A stretch of 64,000 nt of DNA from an uncultured PS1 clade bacterium. Lineage in GTDB: Bacteria; Pseudomonadota; Alphaproteobacteria; RS24. The DNA lies in NCBI GenBank assembly GCA_902624095.1, contig CACNWB010000008.1:1-64000 (forward strand), read 5' to 3'. Both the position numbers and the translations under genes were made by a program. The notes under the pieces are model-generated. The model searched no databases. It had not been told where the DNA came from and was given only the letters and a program-made list of their open reading frames with translations. Below are positions 9,976 through 22,208 of this stretch, one piece after another. Every line of letters starts with the position of its first letter. Positions within the stretch are counted from its first letter, which is position 1.

Positions 9976-11337
9976 TCAGGCAATTTCCGGCACGTCGAGC
10001 ATTGCCGCTTTTATAACATCGTCCGACAATTCGAGGTCTCTCATCTCGCCTCGCAAATATCTGTCGTAGGATGCAAGGTCGAGATGACCGTGCCCGCACA
10101 GCGCGGTGAGAATGATTTTGTCTTCGCCACTTTCCTTGCATGCTAGAGCTTCGCGTATGGCGGCGGCAATTGCGTGGGTCGGCTCCGGTGCCGGCACAAT
10201 ACCTTCACTGCGGGCAAACTTTATTGCACCTTCAAAACACTCCAACTGCGGCAGCGCAATAGCTTCCACCAGACCAAGCTCATAGACATGCGATACCAGC
10301 GGCGCCATACCGTGATAGCGCAGACCTCCGGCGTGAATGGGTTCGGGAACAAACCCATGCCCCAGCGTATGCATTTTCATCAGTGGCGTGAGCCCTGCCG
10401 TATCGCCAAAGTCATACCGATACTCGCCCTTGGTCAAGGTCGGACAAGCTGCCGGCTCCACACAGCGGATTACTGGATTCATTTTGCCAGCGAGTTTTTC
10501 ACGCAGGAAGGGAAAGGCAAGCCCGCCAAAATTAGATCCCCCGCCGGTGCACCCCACCAAAACATCGGGGGTTTCACCAACTTTAGCAAGTTGCAGCAGG
10601 GCTTCTTCGCCAATGATTGTCTGGTGCAGCAGCACATGGTTAAGCACGCTCCCTAGCGCGTAGCGAACTGTTTCATCCTCGATGGCTTCGCTAACGGCCT
10701 CAGAAATCGCTATACCCAATGAGCCAGGGTGATCTGGATTTTCCGCCAAAAGTTTACGGCCAAACTCCGTCACTTCGGAAGGGCTGGGATGCACCCTGCC
10801 GCCCCAAGTTTCCATCATGGTGCGTCGGTGCGGTTTGGCGAGGTAACTTGCTGCTACCTGCCAGATTTCGCATTCAAGTCCAAACTGGGCGCAGGCGAAT
10901 GCCAGTGAGCTTCCCCATTGCCCGGCCCCGGTCTCTGTGGTGAGTTTGCGAACCCCTTCCTGGGCATTGTACCAAGCCTGTGGAACCGCAGTATTGGGTT
11001 TGTGCGAACCAGCAGGACTTACACCCTCATATTTGTAAAAAATCTTAGCAGGCGTATCCAGATGCTTCTCCAAGCGCCGCGCGCGGAAAAGAGGCGACGG
11101 TCGCCATAGGCGATAAACATCCAGTACATCACCTGGAATATCAATATAGCGCTCAGTGCTCACTTCCTGTTCTACCAAAGCCATTGGGAACAGTGGCTTG
11201 AAATCTTCTGCGGTGGCCGGTTGATGGGTTCCTGGATGCAGGGCGGGCGGCGGCGGTTCAGGAAGGTCGGCGACAATGTTGTACCACTGCGTGGGCATTT
11301 CGTTTTCTTCGAGTAGAATTTTGGTTCTTTCGATCAC
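9976..11337 (-). CDS. TrpB2-type tryptophan synthase beta chain-like enzyme
   Basis: PLP enzyme of the TrpB2 family, which makes tryptophan from indole and serine without an obligatory TrpA partner. The [17 protein letters not shown] start is typical of TrpB2 and supports the GTG at 11337. The PLP lysine lies in GSHKPNTA, followed by [12 protein letters not shown] and the glycine-rich phosphate loop [13 protein letters not shown]-terminal [10 protein letters not shown] motif is present. At 453 residues it is of family length. No trpA or other trp genes are near, so it may salvage indole or act on related substrates. Confidence 0.9.
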   Translation of the reverse strand: MIERTKILLEENEMPTQWYNIVADLPEPPPPALHPGTHQPATAEDFKPLFPMALVEQEVSTERYIDIPGDVLDVYRLWRPSPLFRARRLEKHLDTPAKIFYKYEGVSPAGSHKPNTAVPQAWYNAQEGVRKLTTETGAGQWGSSLAFACAQFGLECEIWQVAASYLAKPHRRTMMETWGGRVHPSPSEVTEFGRKLLAENPDHPGSLGIAISEAVSEAIEDETVRYALGSVLNHVLLHQTIIGEEALLQLAKVGETPDVLVGCTGGGSNFGGLAFPFLREKLAGKMNPVIRCVEPAACPTLTKGEYRYDFGDTAGLTPLMKMHTLGHGFVPEPIHAGGLRYHGMAPLVSHVYELGLVEAIALPQLECFEGAIKFARSEGIVPAPEPTHAIAAAIREALACKESGEDKIILTALCGHGHLDLASYDRYLRGEMRDLELSDDVIKAAMLDVPEIA

Positions 11338-11524
11338 GGGACTGCTACCTTCTCTTAAACTGCTATATTTTTGTGCGGACTTATTAAGCTAACTTTTGAT
11401 GTTCGGGTCAAAGCGTAAATAATCATCCGGATGCGCATCAATCCAAGCCGCAATAGGAGGAAAAGCAGAGAAAACACTGAAAAAAGAAAAAAAACTAATG
11501 TTCTAAATTTTTTCACCCAATAGG

Positions 11525-12319
11525 TTACGTGCTAAATATTTCGAGCACACCTTCAATTAATTTAAGAGCATCTAAACTTCCAAAATCATTACCCTTTTCA
11601 AAATCACCTTTTTGTTGCGCCATCGTATTGGTTAAGTGTGCAAAACAAATAACATTTTTATTTTTTGCTTTTGCAAATGCGTAAAGTGCAGAGGATTCCA
11701 TCTCTACACAGGTGACTTTTTTTGACTTCATTTTTTTTATTGCTGACTTCGTTTCTCTGTAGGGGGCATCCGTTGTCCAGCTCTTTGCCTCATCCCAAAG
11801 AACATTATTATTTTTTAATTTCAGCAACAATTTAGGGGAGAGCAAAGACCGCTCATTCTTCGTGATGTAGTGATAACTTGTTCCTTCATCTCGGATTGCT
11901 TCTGTAATCAATACAAATTTTTTATCAGGGGGTAAATTAGTGATAATGCCAGCAGAAGTAATACTAATTAAAAGCTGGCACCCTGAAACAAAAAGCTGCT
12001 CGGCTATTAAAACAGCATATGAAGCGCCTACTGCTCGAGGTATTATACCGACAGTCGATCCTGCTATTTCGCTAGTATATAAATTCGAGTGATAGCAAGC
12101 CCAAAACTTGTTTAAAAGCGCCCTATTCTTGTTTTGCAAATAATCCAGCAAATTCCCATCAGGATCTAGTATGCAAATACTGGGAACTTTGCCAAAAGGT
12201 ATGCCATTTTGCCGTCTAGACTCCCGCAAAAGGTTCCTTGGTTGAAAAACAGAAGGCTCAGTGTAGCTCTTATTCTCCAGAATATCTGCTGAAATAAGCG
12301 CCTTATCTTTTTGATTCAT
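11525..12319 (-). CDS. Nucleoside phosphorylase-like protein (PNP/UDP family)
   Basis: About 264 residues with signatures of the nucleoside phosphorylase fold: a phosphate/sugar region [31 protein letters not shown] and the ribose-contacting [11 protein letters not shown] motif. It probably splits purine or pyrimidine nucleosides, or an analogue, to base plus sugar phosphate. The ATG at 12319 overlaps the guaA stop (ATGA), so it is translationally coupled to guaA. A GTG at 12325 is also open. Codon use is strongly AT-rich and Lys/Asn-rich, unlike guaA, which suggests recent transfer into the operon. Confidence 0.8.
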   Translation of the reverse strand: MNQKDKALISADILENKSYTEPSVFQPRNLLRESRRQNGIPFGKVPSICILDPDGNLLDYLQNKNRALLNKFWACYHSNLYTSEIAGSTVGIIPRAVGASYAVLIAEQLFVSGCQLLISITSAGIITNLPPDKKFVLITEAIRDEGTSYHYITKNERSLLSPKLLLKLKNNNVLWDEAKSWTTDAPYRETKSAIKKMKSKKVTCVEMESSALYAFAKAKNKNVICFAHLTNTMAQQKGDFEKGNDFGSLDALKLIEGVLEIFST

Positions 12320-13878
12320 TCCCACTCAATCGTGCCCGGCGGTTTCGAGGTAATATCATAGACCACGCGGTTAATGCCGCGCACTTCATTGATTATGCGC
12401 GTTGAAACGCGGCCCAGAAATTCATGCTCATAAGGATAATAATCGGCCGTCATGCCATCGGTCGAGGTGACGGCGCGAAGCGCACACACATAATCATAGG
12501 TACGGCCGTCGCCCATAACGCCGACGGTACGCACCGGCAGCAGCACGGCAAAGGCTTGCCAAATCTCTTCGTAAAGGCCGCTTTTGCGTATTTCATCGAG
12601 ATAGATAAGGTCGGCTTTGCGCAAAATATTGAGTTTTTCTTCCGTAATCGTGCCCGGAACGCGGATCGCAAGTCCGGGGCCCGGAAACGGATGACGCCCG
12701 ACAAAAGCCTCCGGCAGGCCAAGCTCGCGCCCCAAGGCACGCACTTCGTCTTTGAATAATTCGCGCACTGGCTCCACAAGCTTCATATTCATGCGCTCGG
12801 GCAGCCCACCAACATTGTGGTGGCTTTTGATTGTAACGCTGGGCCCGCCAGTGAACGATACGCTTTCAATCACATCCGGATAGAGCGTGCCTTGGGCCAG
12901 AAAATCTGCGCCGCCAATGGCTTTGGCCTCAGCCTCGAAAATGTCGATAAATGTGCCGCCGATAATTTTGCGCTTGGCCTCAGGTTCCTCTACCCCGTCT
13001 AGCTTGTTGAGGAAGGCTGCCCCCGCATCTTTATGGATGAGACTGATATTAAAATGGTCGCGGAACAGTCCGACAACCTCATCGCTCTCGCCGGCGCGCA
13101 TCATGCCGGTATCGACATAAACGCAAGTGAGTTGGTCACCAATGGCCTCATGCAGCAAAACGGCAACGACTGAACTGTCAACACCGCCGGAAAGCCCGCA
13201 AATTACGCGCCCGTAGCCGACCTGCGCCCGGATGTCGGCAATCGCTTTTTCACGGAAGGCAGCCATTGTCCAATTGCCGCGACATCCGGCGATATTATGG
13301 GTGAAATTGCGCAATAGCGCCGCACCGTCCGGCGTATGTACAACTTCGGGGTGAAATTGCACACCGAAAATCTTGCGCGCGTCATCTGCAATGGCCGCAA
13401 AAGGCGCATTATCGCTGGTGCCTACGACCGAAAACCCGTCCGGCAAGGCGTTCACCCTGTCGCCATGGCTCATCCAGACCGGTAACGTCTCCCCGGCCGA
13501 AGCGAAACCTTCAAAGAGGGTGTGCGTGGCCTCAACCTTTAGCTCCGCGCGCCCAAACTCTCGTTCGTCCGATTGCTCAACACTGCCACCAAGCTGGGCG
13601 CATAGCGCCTGCTGCCCGTAGCAAATTCCCAATATCGGCGTGCTGCCATGAAGAATATTTTCTGGAATGCGCGGCGTGTCCGTGTCTGCCACACTGTTCG
13701 GGCCGCCTGACAGAATAACCGCGCGCGGATTTATTTCGGCAAATCTTTCGCTTGCCGAATGAAAAGGCACAATTTCGCAATAAACACCACTTTCGCGCAC
13801 GCGTCGGGCAATAAGCTGGGTGACTTGCGATCCAAAATCGACAATTAGCAGTCGATCCATGTCTTGATCCATGTCCAC
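12316..13878 (-). CDS. guaA: GMP synthase (glutamine-hydrolysing)
   Basis: Converts XMP to GMP with ATP and glutamine. The N-terminal class I amidotransferase has the nucleophile in GICYGQQ and the FHPEV catalytic His/Glu; the ATP-pyrophosphatase domain has [10 protein letters not shown]; the C-terminal dimerisation domain ends in GTIEWE. All are present over 520 residues. The GTG at 13878 directly follows the TPR-gene stop with GGAG 5 bases upstream; ATGs at 13872 and 13860 are alternatives. It belongs to the same minus-strand run as guaB, so both GMP-branch enzymes are clustered. Confidence 0.97.
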   Translation of the reverse strand: MDMDQDMDRLLIVDFGSQVTQLIARRVRESGVYCEIVPFHSASERFAEINPRAVILSGGPNSVADTDTPRIPENILHGSTPILGICYGQQALCAQLGGSVEQSDEREFGRAELKVEATHTLFEGFASAGETLPVWMSHGDRVNALPDGFSVVGTSDNAPFAAIADDARKIFGVQFHPEVVHTPDGAALLRNFTHNIAGCRGNWTMAAFREKAIADIRAQVGYGRVICGLSGGVDSSVVAVLLHEAIGDQLTCVYVDTGMMRAGESDEVVGLFRDHFNISLIHKDAGAAFLNKLDGVEEPEAKRKIIGGTFIDIFEAEAKAIGGADFLAQGTLYPDVIESVSFTGGPSVTIKSHHNVGGLPERMNMKLVEPVRELFKDEVRALGRELGLPEAFVGRHPFPGPGLAIRVPGTITEEKLNILRKADLIYLDEIRKSGLYEEIWQAFAVLLPVRTVGVMGDGRTYDYVCALRAVTSTDGMTADYYPYEHEFLGRVSTRIINEVRGINRVVYDITSKPPGTIEWE

Positions 13879-14376
13879 TTATTCTCCGTCGATTTTCGCG
13901 CTGGCACTGTCGGTTGCAGGGTCGGCATCGTCGACGTTGCGTGCTTTTTCCACCAGAGCGCCAAGCGTATCGGCCTCGGCGCAATTTGTTTTGCAAATCC
14001 GCCGAAAACGCTCAAGCGCCGCTTCGGCAACGCCCAAATTGCCAAGTTCCGAGGCTAGCTGGGTCTGCAACACCAGTCCCTCGCGCATGACAGGATCAAT
14101 TTGCAGCCCTATGCTCACCAGCCTTAAGCCTTCGTCCGTGTCGCCCAGCAAATGCTGAACCTGCCCTTTTAGAACAAACGCACGGGCATTGCTGGGGTCA
14201 GCCACCAGCGCAAGGTCCAGCCGCGCATTGGCTTCGGCATTGCGCTCGGCTGAAATGTCGTCTTCCGCCTTGACGACCAAATCCATCGACAGGCTTTGAT
14301 AAGCATCCGACACAGCCAATGCCGAGGCCGGAATGCAGAGCATAAATAAAAACGGGATAAGGGTTCTGGAATCCAT
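13879..14376 (-). CDS. Secreted TPR-like hypothetical protein
   Basis: About 165 residues from the ATG at 14376: a signal peptide (RTLIPFLFMLCIPASALA) followed by helical repeats of TPR type, e.g. AEANARLDLALVADPSNARAF and a second unit around DTDEGLRLVSIGLQIDP. Such modules bind peptides or proteins; the partner is unknown. It lies between rsmB and guaA and touches guaA directly (stop followed at once by a possible GTG start), so it is likely translated together with guaA. The open frame reaches 14430, but the signal peptide fixes the start. Confidence 0.7.
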   Translation of the reverse strand: MDSRTLIPFLFMLCIPASALAVSDAYQSLSMDLVVKAEDDISAERNAEANARLDLALVADPSNARAFVLKGQVQHLLGDTDEGLRLVSIGLQIDPVMREGLVLQTQLASELGNLGVAEAALERFRRICKTNCAEADTLGALVEKARNVDDADPATDSASAKIDGE

Positions 14377-14401
14377 ATATATAAACCTTTCAGCGCCAGA
14401 A

Positions 14402-15642
14402 TCACGGCCCAGTGCGACGCATAATGGCACAAAACATTCCGTCTGTATCCGTGTTATGCGGATCCAGCTGGATTACCCCACATTGATTGCCGAATTTGGC
14501 CGTTTCATCGATCGCAAATTCGGGATGCGTGTTGAGAAATTCTGCAATTTGGTTTTCGTTTTCACGCGCGATAATCGAACAGGTCATATAGGCCAGACGA
14601 CCGCCTGGTGCAACGAAACCTGCACTTTCGGCCAGAATTTTCCTTTGCAGGGCGACCAGTTCATCAAGGTCCTTTGGTGTCAGGTGCCATTTGGTTTCCG
14701 GCGTCCGCCTCCATCGGCCCGACCCACTGCACGGCACGTCCGACACAACGAGGTGGCACCGTTCGAAAAGTCGCGCCTCATTTCCTGCCATTTCGCGGAC
14801 AATGCTTACACCAGCACGCTTCACACGTGCCGCCATCGGGTGTAGACGTTTCGGGTCGCTGTCATGCACGAATAAATGACCCCTATTTTGCATTTGTGCA
14901 GCCAGCGCGAGGGTTTTGCCACCCGCGCCAGCGCAAAAATCCAGTACGGTCTGGCCCGGCTGAGCTTGGCACAGCCCAGCGGCTACCTGGGCGCCCGCAT
15001 CTTGAACTTCAACGCGGCCCGACTTAAACACCACACCACCAGTTATGTGGCTAGTGCCCTCGACACGCAATGCCAGCGGTACTTTTGCGAGCGGGCGGGC
15101 GCGGACACCCTCATCGACGAGTTTCTGGCGGGTTTGCGCCAGTGAGCCCCTCAATGTGTTGACGCGCAAATCAAGAGTAGCGCGGGCGTTCAACTTCGCA
15201 AGCACGGCATCTGCATCAGCTAAATCACCCGCCATGATTTGATCGTATAACCAAGGTGGCAGCGCAACGCTTTCATGCGGCTCAAGTTTACTTTCACGCT
15301 CAGTAATAGCCTCAAGTCGGGCGCGCATTTCAGTTGTCAATGGGGCTAGTCCGTGGCGCGCGCCATCGGCCAGCGCGCAAACCTCCTCCAGCGTGTCGTC
15401 AAACAAAACCATCCGCGCGGCCAGCGCCACTAATACCGGATCATCGCTTTCGACCAGCGCACAGAGTTTCGAATAATGACGCAAAATGGCAAAAACCTGG
15501 TCGGCAATGTCACGCCGATCACCAGAACCAGCATATCTGTTCCTGCGCCCCCAAGCTTGCACCACGCGGTCTGCGGCATTCGGAGAGCCCAGAATTTCGG
15601 GCAGCAAATCGCTGACCGCTTTAAGCCGCGCAGCCGGACGCA

Positions 15643-15643
<1 letters not shown>
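14402..15643 (-). CDS. RsmB/NOP-family rRNA cytosine-5 methyltransferase
   Basis: SAM-dependent m5C RNA methyltransferase, likely acting on 16S rRNA. The N-terminal part resembles the NusB-like RNA-binding region of RsmB. The catalytic domain has the SAM loop VLDFCAGAGGKTLALAA, the Pro-Cys motif SDVPCSGSGRW and the nucleophile in YMTCSI. At 413 residues it has normal length. The GTG start shares one base with the guaB stop (TAGTG), an obvious coupling. RsmB and RsmF-like members are hard to separate by eye, so no symbol is given. Confidence 0.9.
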
Positions 15644-17896
<2,253 letters not shown>

Positions 17897-17900
<4 letters not shown>

Positions 17901-19003
17901 GGTGAGAGCTGCGCCGCATCCGAAGCCGACGAAGCTGATGACCTCCGACCTCTGCCACGGCGCGCCCGACGCCGATCGCGACGTATCATTCGCAACAAAA
18001 TTCCTTCACGCAAACCCCTGTCGGCAACGGAAAACGCGTCCACCGCCCAATGCTGATGAATAACATCCAGAACCGCGCACCCGGCCAGCACGAGATCGGC
18101 ACGCTGCTCTCCAATACACGGATTGGCTGCCAGTTCGTCACGGCTTCTTTCACGCAAATCGTCAATCACGCGGCGCACATCGGATGCCGTAATTTTGCAC
18201 CCGTCAACGACATTACGGTCGTATTTGGCTAGACCAAGTTGCACCGCCGCTAGCGTAGTCACTGTTCCGGACGTTCCTATAATCTGGAGTTTATTCATAT
18301 CCGTGATCATCGATTGACGGGCGAAAAATTCCAGCAGCTGCACACGCGCCTCCCCGACCATTTCATCATAGCCGTGGTCATGGGGCCCGGGCCCGCCAAA
18401 GCGTTCGGCAAGTCGAACCACGCCAATGGGCACGGAGGCGAAATCGGCCATTTTGAAAAAACCTTTGGTTTCCTTGTCGAGCCGCATGATCTCGGTGCTT
18501 CCCCCGCCAATATCAAAAACGATGATATGATCGGCATGATTTTCAAACAGCGACCCGCACCCGACGGTTGCCAGTTCGGCTTCCGCCGCTCCGTCAATGA
18601 TTTCCAGGCGCAAGCCCGTTTCTTCGCGCACTCGTTTGATAAAATTTTCGCCATTTTCGGCATTGCGGCACGCTTCGGTAGCAACACAACGCACACGCGC
18701 GACTCCGGCCTTGCGAATTTTGCTGGCACATATCGACAATGCCGATAGCGTGCGCGACATCGCGCCTTCTGACAAAATACCGTCTTTGTCCAATCCCTCT
18801 CCCAAGCGCACAATGCGCGAGAACGAGTCCCGCACCCGAAAACTGTTGCGTGTGGCTTCAACGATCAGCAGGCGGCAGTTATTCGTCCCCAGATCAATCG
18901 CCGCATACAGATTGCTCGCGCCAGTTTTTCCCCGCGTGCCGCGCCGCGTTCTTGTTTTCTTTGAGGTTTCGGGGGAAACCCCGTTGCGAGCGTCTTTTAT
19001 CAT
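17897..19003 (-). CDS. Ppx/GppA exopolyphosphatase/guanosine pentaphosphatase family protein
   Basis: An ASKHA-fold phosphatase that removes terminal phosphate from polyphosphate or pppGpp. Motifs: AIDLGTNNCRLL (phosphate 1 loop), the catalytic Glu region VATEACRNAEN, DIGGGSTE (phosphate 2) and GTSGTVTTLA. The ATG at 19003 follows an AGAGAG site by 4 bases and gives 368 residues; an upstream in-frame start at 19045 lacks such a site. The N terminus is a Lys/Arg/Thr-rich tail of about 25 residues, and the C terminus is Arg-rich. The ppx versus gppA role cannot be settled here. Confidence 0.9.
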
Positions 19004-19357
19004 AATTCTCTCTGGCTGAGCATGGGAACACATGCTGCAGAACATTCGAACTAGGTTCGATACAACATACCAGCTTTAAAGCTCAAAACAAAAACCGAAA
19101 AATCAGAGAATTTGCACTTGGATCGCTTAATGGAACAGATCGACGGCTATAGCGAACGCGCAAGACTTGAGTTCTGTGCCATAGAAAATAGCCACTGAAT
19201 TGCCCCAACGCGCGCGCGATTTAGCGGGATCTTCAATCTATCCGCCGTTTATGGGACATGTCGACGGTGTACGCCAGCTAAAATCTTTTCAAACTGTGAC
19301 AAAAAAACGCCTGAGGATCGACTTGTTTATATTCCGGTAGCGCGATATTTTTAATTT
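19004..19357. other. Intergenic region between divergent ppx/gppA and desaturase operons
   Basis: About 350 bases with no coding signal I can defend. It must hold the promoters of two divergent transcripts. It includes a perfect 12-base palindrome AGCTTTAAAGCT at 19072-19083 and AT-rich DNA just before the small membrane protein gene. No known operator was recognised. Confidence 0.5.
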
Positions 19358-19603
19358 ATGTTTACGCTAATCACGCGAGTATTGTCACTAATGCCCATCT
19401 GGTACGGCTTGTTTTTTATCGGTCCGTTGCTGGCGGAAATTACTTTGCGAACTTCCATTTTCACGCCCGCTCTGGACTTTTTAGGTAACACTTTGCCAAT
19501 CGGTGTAATCGGCACTGTTGAAACTCTGCCAGTTTACGGCATATGTATCACTATTGGCGGCACATATGGGCTGATCGCACAAGTTACGGGAAGATGGATA
19601 TGA
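19358..19603 (+). CDS. Small membrane protein coupled to the desaturase gene
   Basis: An 81-residue protein with at least two hydrophobic helices (IWYGLFFIGPLLAEI and IGVIGTVETLPVYGICITIGG). Its TGA overlaps the ATG of the next gene (ATGA at 19600-19603), a strong sign that it is a real, co-translated gene. No family was recognised. It may be a partner or membrane accessory of the desaturase. There is no clear ribosome site before its ATG. Confidence 0.62.
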   Translation: MFTLITRVLSLMPIWYGLFFIGPLLAEITLRTSIFTPALDFLGNTLPIGVIGTVETLPVYGICITIGGTYGLIAQVTGRWI

Positions 19604-20502
19604 CTCAGGCAAAAATATCTGATGCGCACGACATTGCCAAAATGAGCGAAGAGGAATTGAACCGGCTTGAGCGCGAAATTGCCCGCCGCCATATTGAGGG
19701 GCTCTCGTGGTTTATGGTCTTTTGGCCGTTTGCCAATCTCATCTGCTGGCTGTCGCTATGGCCTCTGGTGCTGACGGGCACATTATCGGCCTGGGTTGCA
19801 TTTCCGATTGCCTTTTTCAATATTTCCTATAGCTATTTGCCGTCGCATGAGGCCCAGCACGATATTTATGCCCGTCCCGGCGACAAGTTGCGCTGGCTCA
19901 ATGAATTTATCGGCCATGCATCGGTCATTCCGCTGGTTTCTTCCTATCGTGTATTAAAAATGACGCACCTTGAACATCACAAGCACACCAATAATCCGGA
20001 CCTGGACCCCGATTATGATTCGCATGCACCCAGCGCACTTGCCGCCATTTGGAAGGCTCTCAAAGTTCGCAACCCGGAATCCGAACAACTTTTGAGCTAT
20101 CAAAAAACTCTGGATCGCCTCGACCCCGAGCAGGCTGGCCTTGCCAAGCGCGACGGGATTATCATCAATCTGACCTATCTCACCGTTTTGTTCGCCATGG
20201 CCGCAACGGGCCACGCGCTGGAAGCTTTCCTGTTATGGGTATTACCGCTAGCGTTAGCGTTGGTCTACATTCGTTTCTTTCTGGCATGGGCGCCGCATCA
20301 TCCGGGCCACGAAACTGGCCGCTACCGTGACACGCGGGCATTCAAAAGTCTGTTCGGCGTAATCGGCACAATGGGCATGACCGTGCATATTGTTCATCAT
20401 TTGCACCCGCGCATTCCGCTTGACCGAACCCCCGCCGCCTTTCGGGAGATGCGTCCCATTCTCCAGGCTCGCAATTGCGACTTGGGCGGGCTTTACGAAT
20501 AA
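19600..20502 (+). CDS. Fatty acid desaturase-type membrane di-iron enzyme
   Basis: About 300 residues with the three histidine boxes of the FA desaturase/hydroxylase superfamily: HEAQHD, HLEHHKHTN and HIVHHLHP, which bind a di-iron centre facing the cytoplasm, with hydrophobic helices between (FMVFWPFANLICWL, LALALVYIRFFLAW). It introduces a double bond or hydroxyl group into an acyl chain or a related lipid. A GGGAAG site precedes the ATG at 19600, which overlaps the stop of the small membrane protein. The substrate cannot be told by sequence alone. Confidence 0.87.
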   Translation: MTQAKISDAHDIAKMSEEELNRLEREIARRHIEGLSWFMVFWPFANLICWLSLWPLVLTGTLSAWVAFPIAFFNISYSYLPSHEAQHDIYARPGDKLRWLNEFIGHASVIPLVSSYRVLKMTHLEHHKHTNNPDLDPDYDSHAPSALAAIWKALKVRNPESEQLLSYQKTLDRLDPEQAGLAKRDGIIINLTYLTVLFAMAATGHALEAFLLWVLPLALALVYIRFFLAWAPHHPGHETGRYRDTRAFKSLFGVIGTMGMTVHIVHHLHPRIPLDRTPAAFREMRPILQARNCDLGGLYE

Positions 20503-20893
20503 TCATGACGGAATCGCAAAGGAGAAGTTTTGCGATGGCCGGTATCCCTATATTTTTGCAATAATTTCGTCATCACTTTGCAATTATGAATGCAAAAAAA
20601 ATAACAATCGACGCTTTAAACAACAGACCGCGTATTTGAGGTGTCCGACGTCAGGTGTCGCGCGAAGAACTCGTGGACTATAAGCTACTGGCGCCGCTCA
20701 GTCGGCCGTTCCAGTTAGCAATTGGCTCGGCGGTGGACTTTGGGGAATTATCTTCGCTTTCCAACGCCAATTTATTTGCCGCGCCCGCCAATTGGTGATA
20801 TATCCCGCTCGGTTCATGGCTTTGAGCAGGCGTCCACCATCGCCCGTGATTAGTAAGACTGGTACAAATCTTGCAATCGTAAAAGTCTTGGTA
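20503..20893. other. Gene-free stretch before tRNA-Thr
   Basis: About 390 bases downstream of the desaturase. It holds a perfect 8-base inverted repeat, ATCGCAAA at 20513-20520 and TTTGCGAT at 20529-20536, that may end the desaturase transcript, although no T-run follows directly. Short open frames on either strand (for example minus strand 20678-20920) cross into the tRNA and look spurious. The tRNA promoter should lie near its end. Confidence 0.4.
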
Positions 20894-20969
20894 GCCGCTA
20901 TAGCTCAGTTGGTAGAGCATCTGATTTGTAATCAGAGGGTCGGGAGTTCAAGTCTCTCTGGCGGCACCA
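20894..20969 (+). tRNA. tRNA-Thr (anticodon TGT)
   Basis: A full cloverleaf can be folded: acceptor GCCGCTA pairs with TGGCGGC (one G-T pair), D-arm GCTCAGTTGGTAGAGC, anticodon stem TCTGA/TCAGA with loop TTTGTAA and anticodon TGT at 20927-20929, variable GGGTC, T-stem GGGAG/CTCTC with loop TTCAAGT, then discriminator A and an encoded CCA. It decodes ACA and related Thr codons. It sits at the left edge of the AT-rich region, as expected of a tRNA used as an insertion site. Confidence 0.95.
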
Positions 20970-21111
20970 TTTTTCCCCAACGCATACAATATGATAGTGA
21001 TTTATCTCAAGAGCCGCCCGTTTACGGATTGCGTCTGAGTATATACAGGGGATACATTGCCTTCGATAGGGCCCGACATGAGAAGCCACCAAATTTAAGG
21101 ACTCGGCAACC

Positions 21112-22110
21112 ATGGACATTAAAGAAAATTTTTTTGAAACCACTAGGCACAGGTCATTTTATTTATCATCAGGTCCAGAAGAGGGCGAATTAGTCATTAT
21201 GGCCCACGGTTGGCCAGAATTATCACTTAGCTGGAGACATCAATTAAAATTTTTGGGAGAGCTTGGATATCATGCCATTGCTCCAGATATGAGAGGATAT
21301 GGCCGATCTTCTGTTTATAAAAATCACGAAGCATATTCTCAAAGAGAAATAAATTTAGATATGGTTGAGTTATTTAATTCTCTCGGCAAGGATCGAGCGA
21401 TTTGGATTGGTCATGATTGGGGGTCTCCAGTAGCGTGGAATATGGCATTGCATCATCCAGACAAAGTAAGAGCAGTTGGAAGTTTATGCGTACCTTTTGG
21501 ATTTGGCGGACACCCTGAAAGCTTAATGGATACAGTAAATAGAGAGATTTATCCAACGGACAAATTTCCTGCGGGCCAATGGGACTATCAATTTTATTAC
21601 TATGAAAACTTTGATGCTGCCCAAAAAGAAATGGATGAAGACCCATACAAATTAGTGAAAGCGTTATTTACAAAGGGCGATCCGCTTGGTCAGGGGCTGC
21701 CGGCTATTACCTCTCAAGTAAGAAAAAATAGAGGCTGGTTCGCTGAATTTGGGGGAGTTCCTGATTTACCAATAGACGAAGAAGTGATTTCCGAGGAGGA
21801 AGCACGGGTATTTGCAAAATATTTGTCGGAAAATACTTTTTTTGGTCCAAACTCGTGGTATGTAAATAGTGAAGAAAACCAGCAGTTTAGAGATTCTGTT
21901 AAAGATCAGACTTTAGATATGCCCTCCTTATTCGTGCACGCAACTTATGATTATGTTTGTGATACCACTTCTTCCCCTAAGTTTGCTGCCTCAACTAATA
22001 AAGCCTGCAAAAATCTCACCGAAAAGAGGATTGATTGTGGCCATTGGATGGCACAAGAAAAACCTGGCGAACTAAACTTAATTCTTAAGGACTGGCTTTC
22101 TGAAATTTAG
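21112..22110 (+). CDS. Epoxide-hydrolase-like alpha/beta hydrolase
   Basis: A 332-residue alpha/beta hydrolase with HGWP (residues 32-35) forming the oxyanion hole and GHDWGS with Asp102 as nucleophile, which points to epoxide hydrolases or dehalogenases rather than esterases. The catalytic His is in GHWMAQEKP (His311), with an acid in the HATYDYVCD segment. Two cap-domain Tyr residues are plausible in the YQFYYYENF region. It opens rings such as epoxides to diols. It is AT-rich, unlike the backbone genes, and is the first gene after the tRNA. Confidence 0.87.
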   Translation: MDIKENFFETTRHRSFYLSSGPEEGELVIMAHGWPELSLSWRHQLKFLGELGYHAIAPDMRGYGRSSVYKNHEAYSQREINLDMVELFNSLGKDRAIWIGHDWGSPVAWNMALHHPDKVRAVGSLCVPFGFGGHPESLMDTVNREIYPTDKFPAGQWDYQFYYYENFDAAQKEMDEDPYKLVKALFTKGDPLGQGLPAITSQVRKNRGWFAEFGGVPDLPIDEEVISEEEARVFAKYLSENTFFGPNSWYVNSEENQQFRDSVKDQTLDMPSLFVHATYDYVCDTTSSPKFAASTNKACKNLTEKRIDCGHWMAQEKPGELNLILKDWLSEI

Positions 22111-22208
22111 CTGAAATATTGGCAATCCAGGCTCTCAAATTTGGCTGACTTAATGAATCGCTTTCAAATATTTTTAGTATCCAACCAAAATTGGAATAGG
22201 GAGCTATC

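Noticed and set aside
14402-14845. Plus-strand frame within rsmB at 14333-14845
   Set aside because: It is the reverse of a clear methyltransferase gene and carries no independent signal.
20678-20920. An 80-residue open frame on the minus strand across the tRNA
   Set aside because: It overlaps the tRNA gene and the frame has no recognisable domain, signal or ribosome site.
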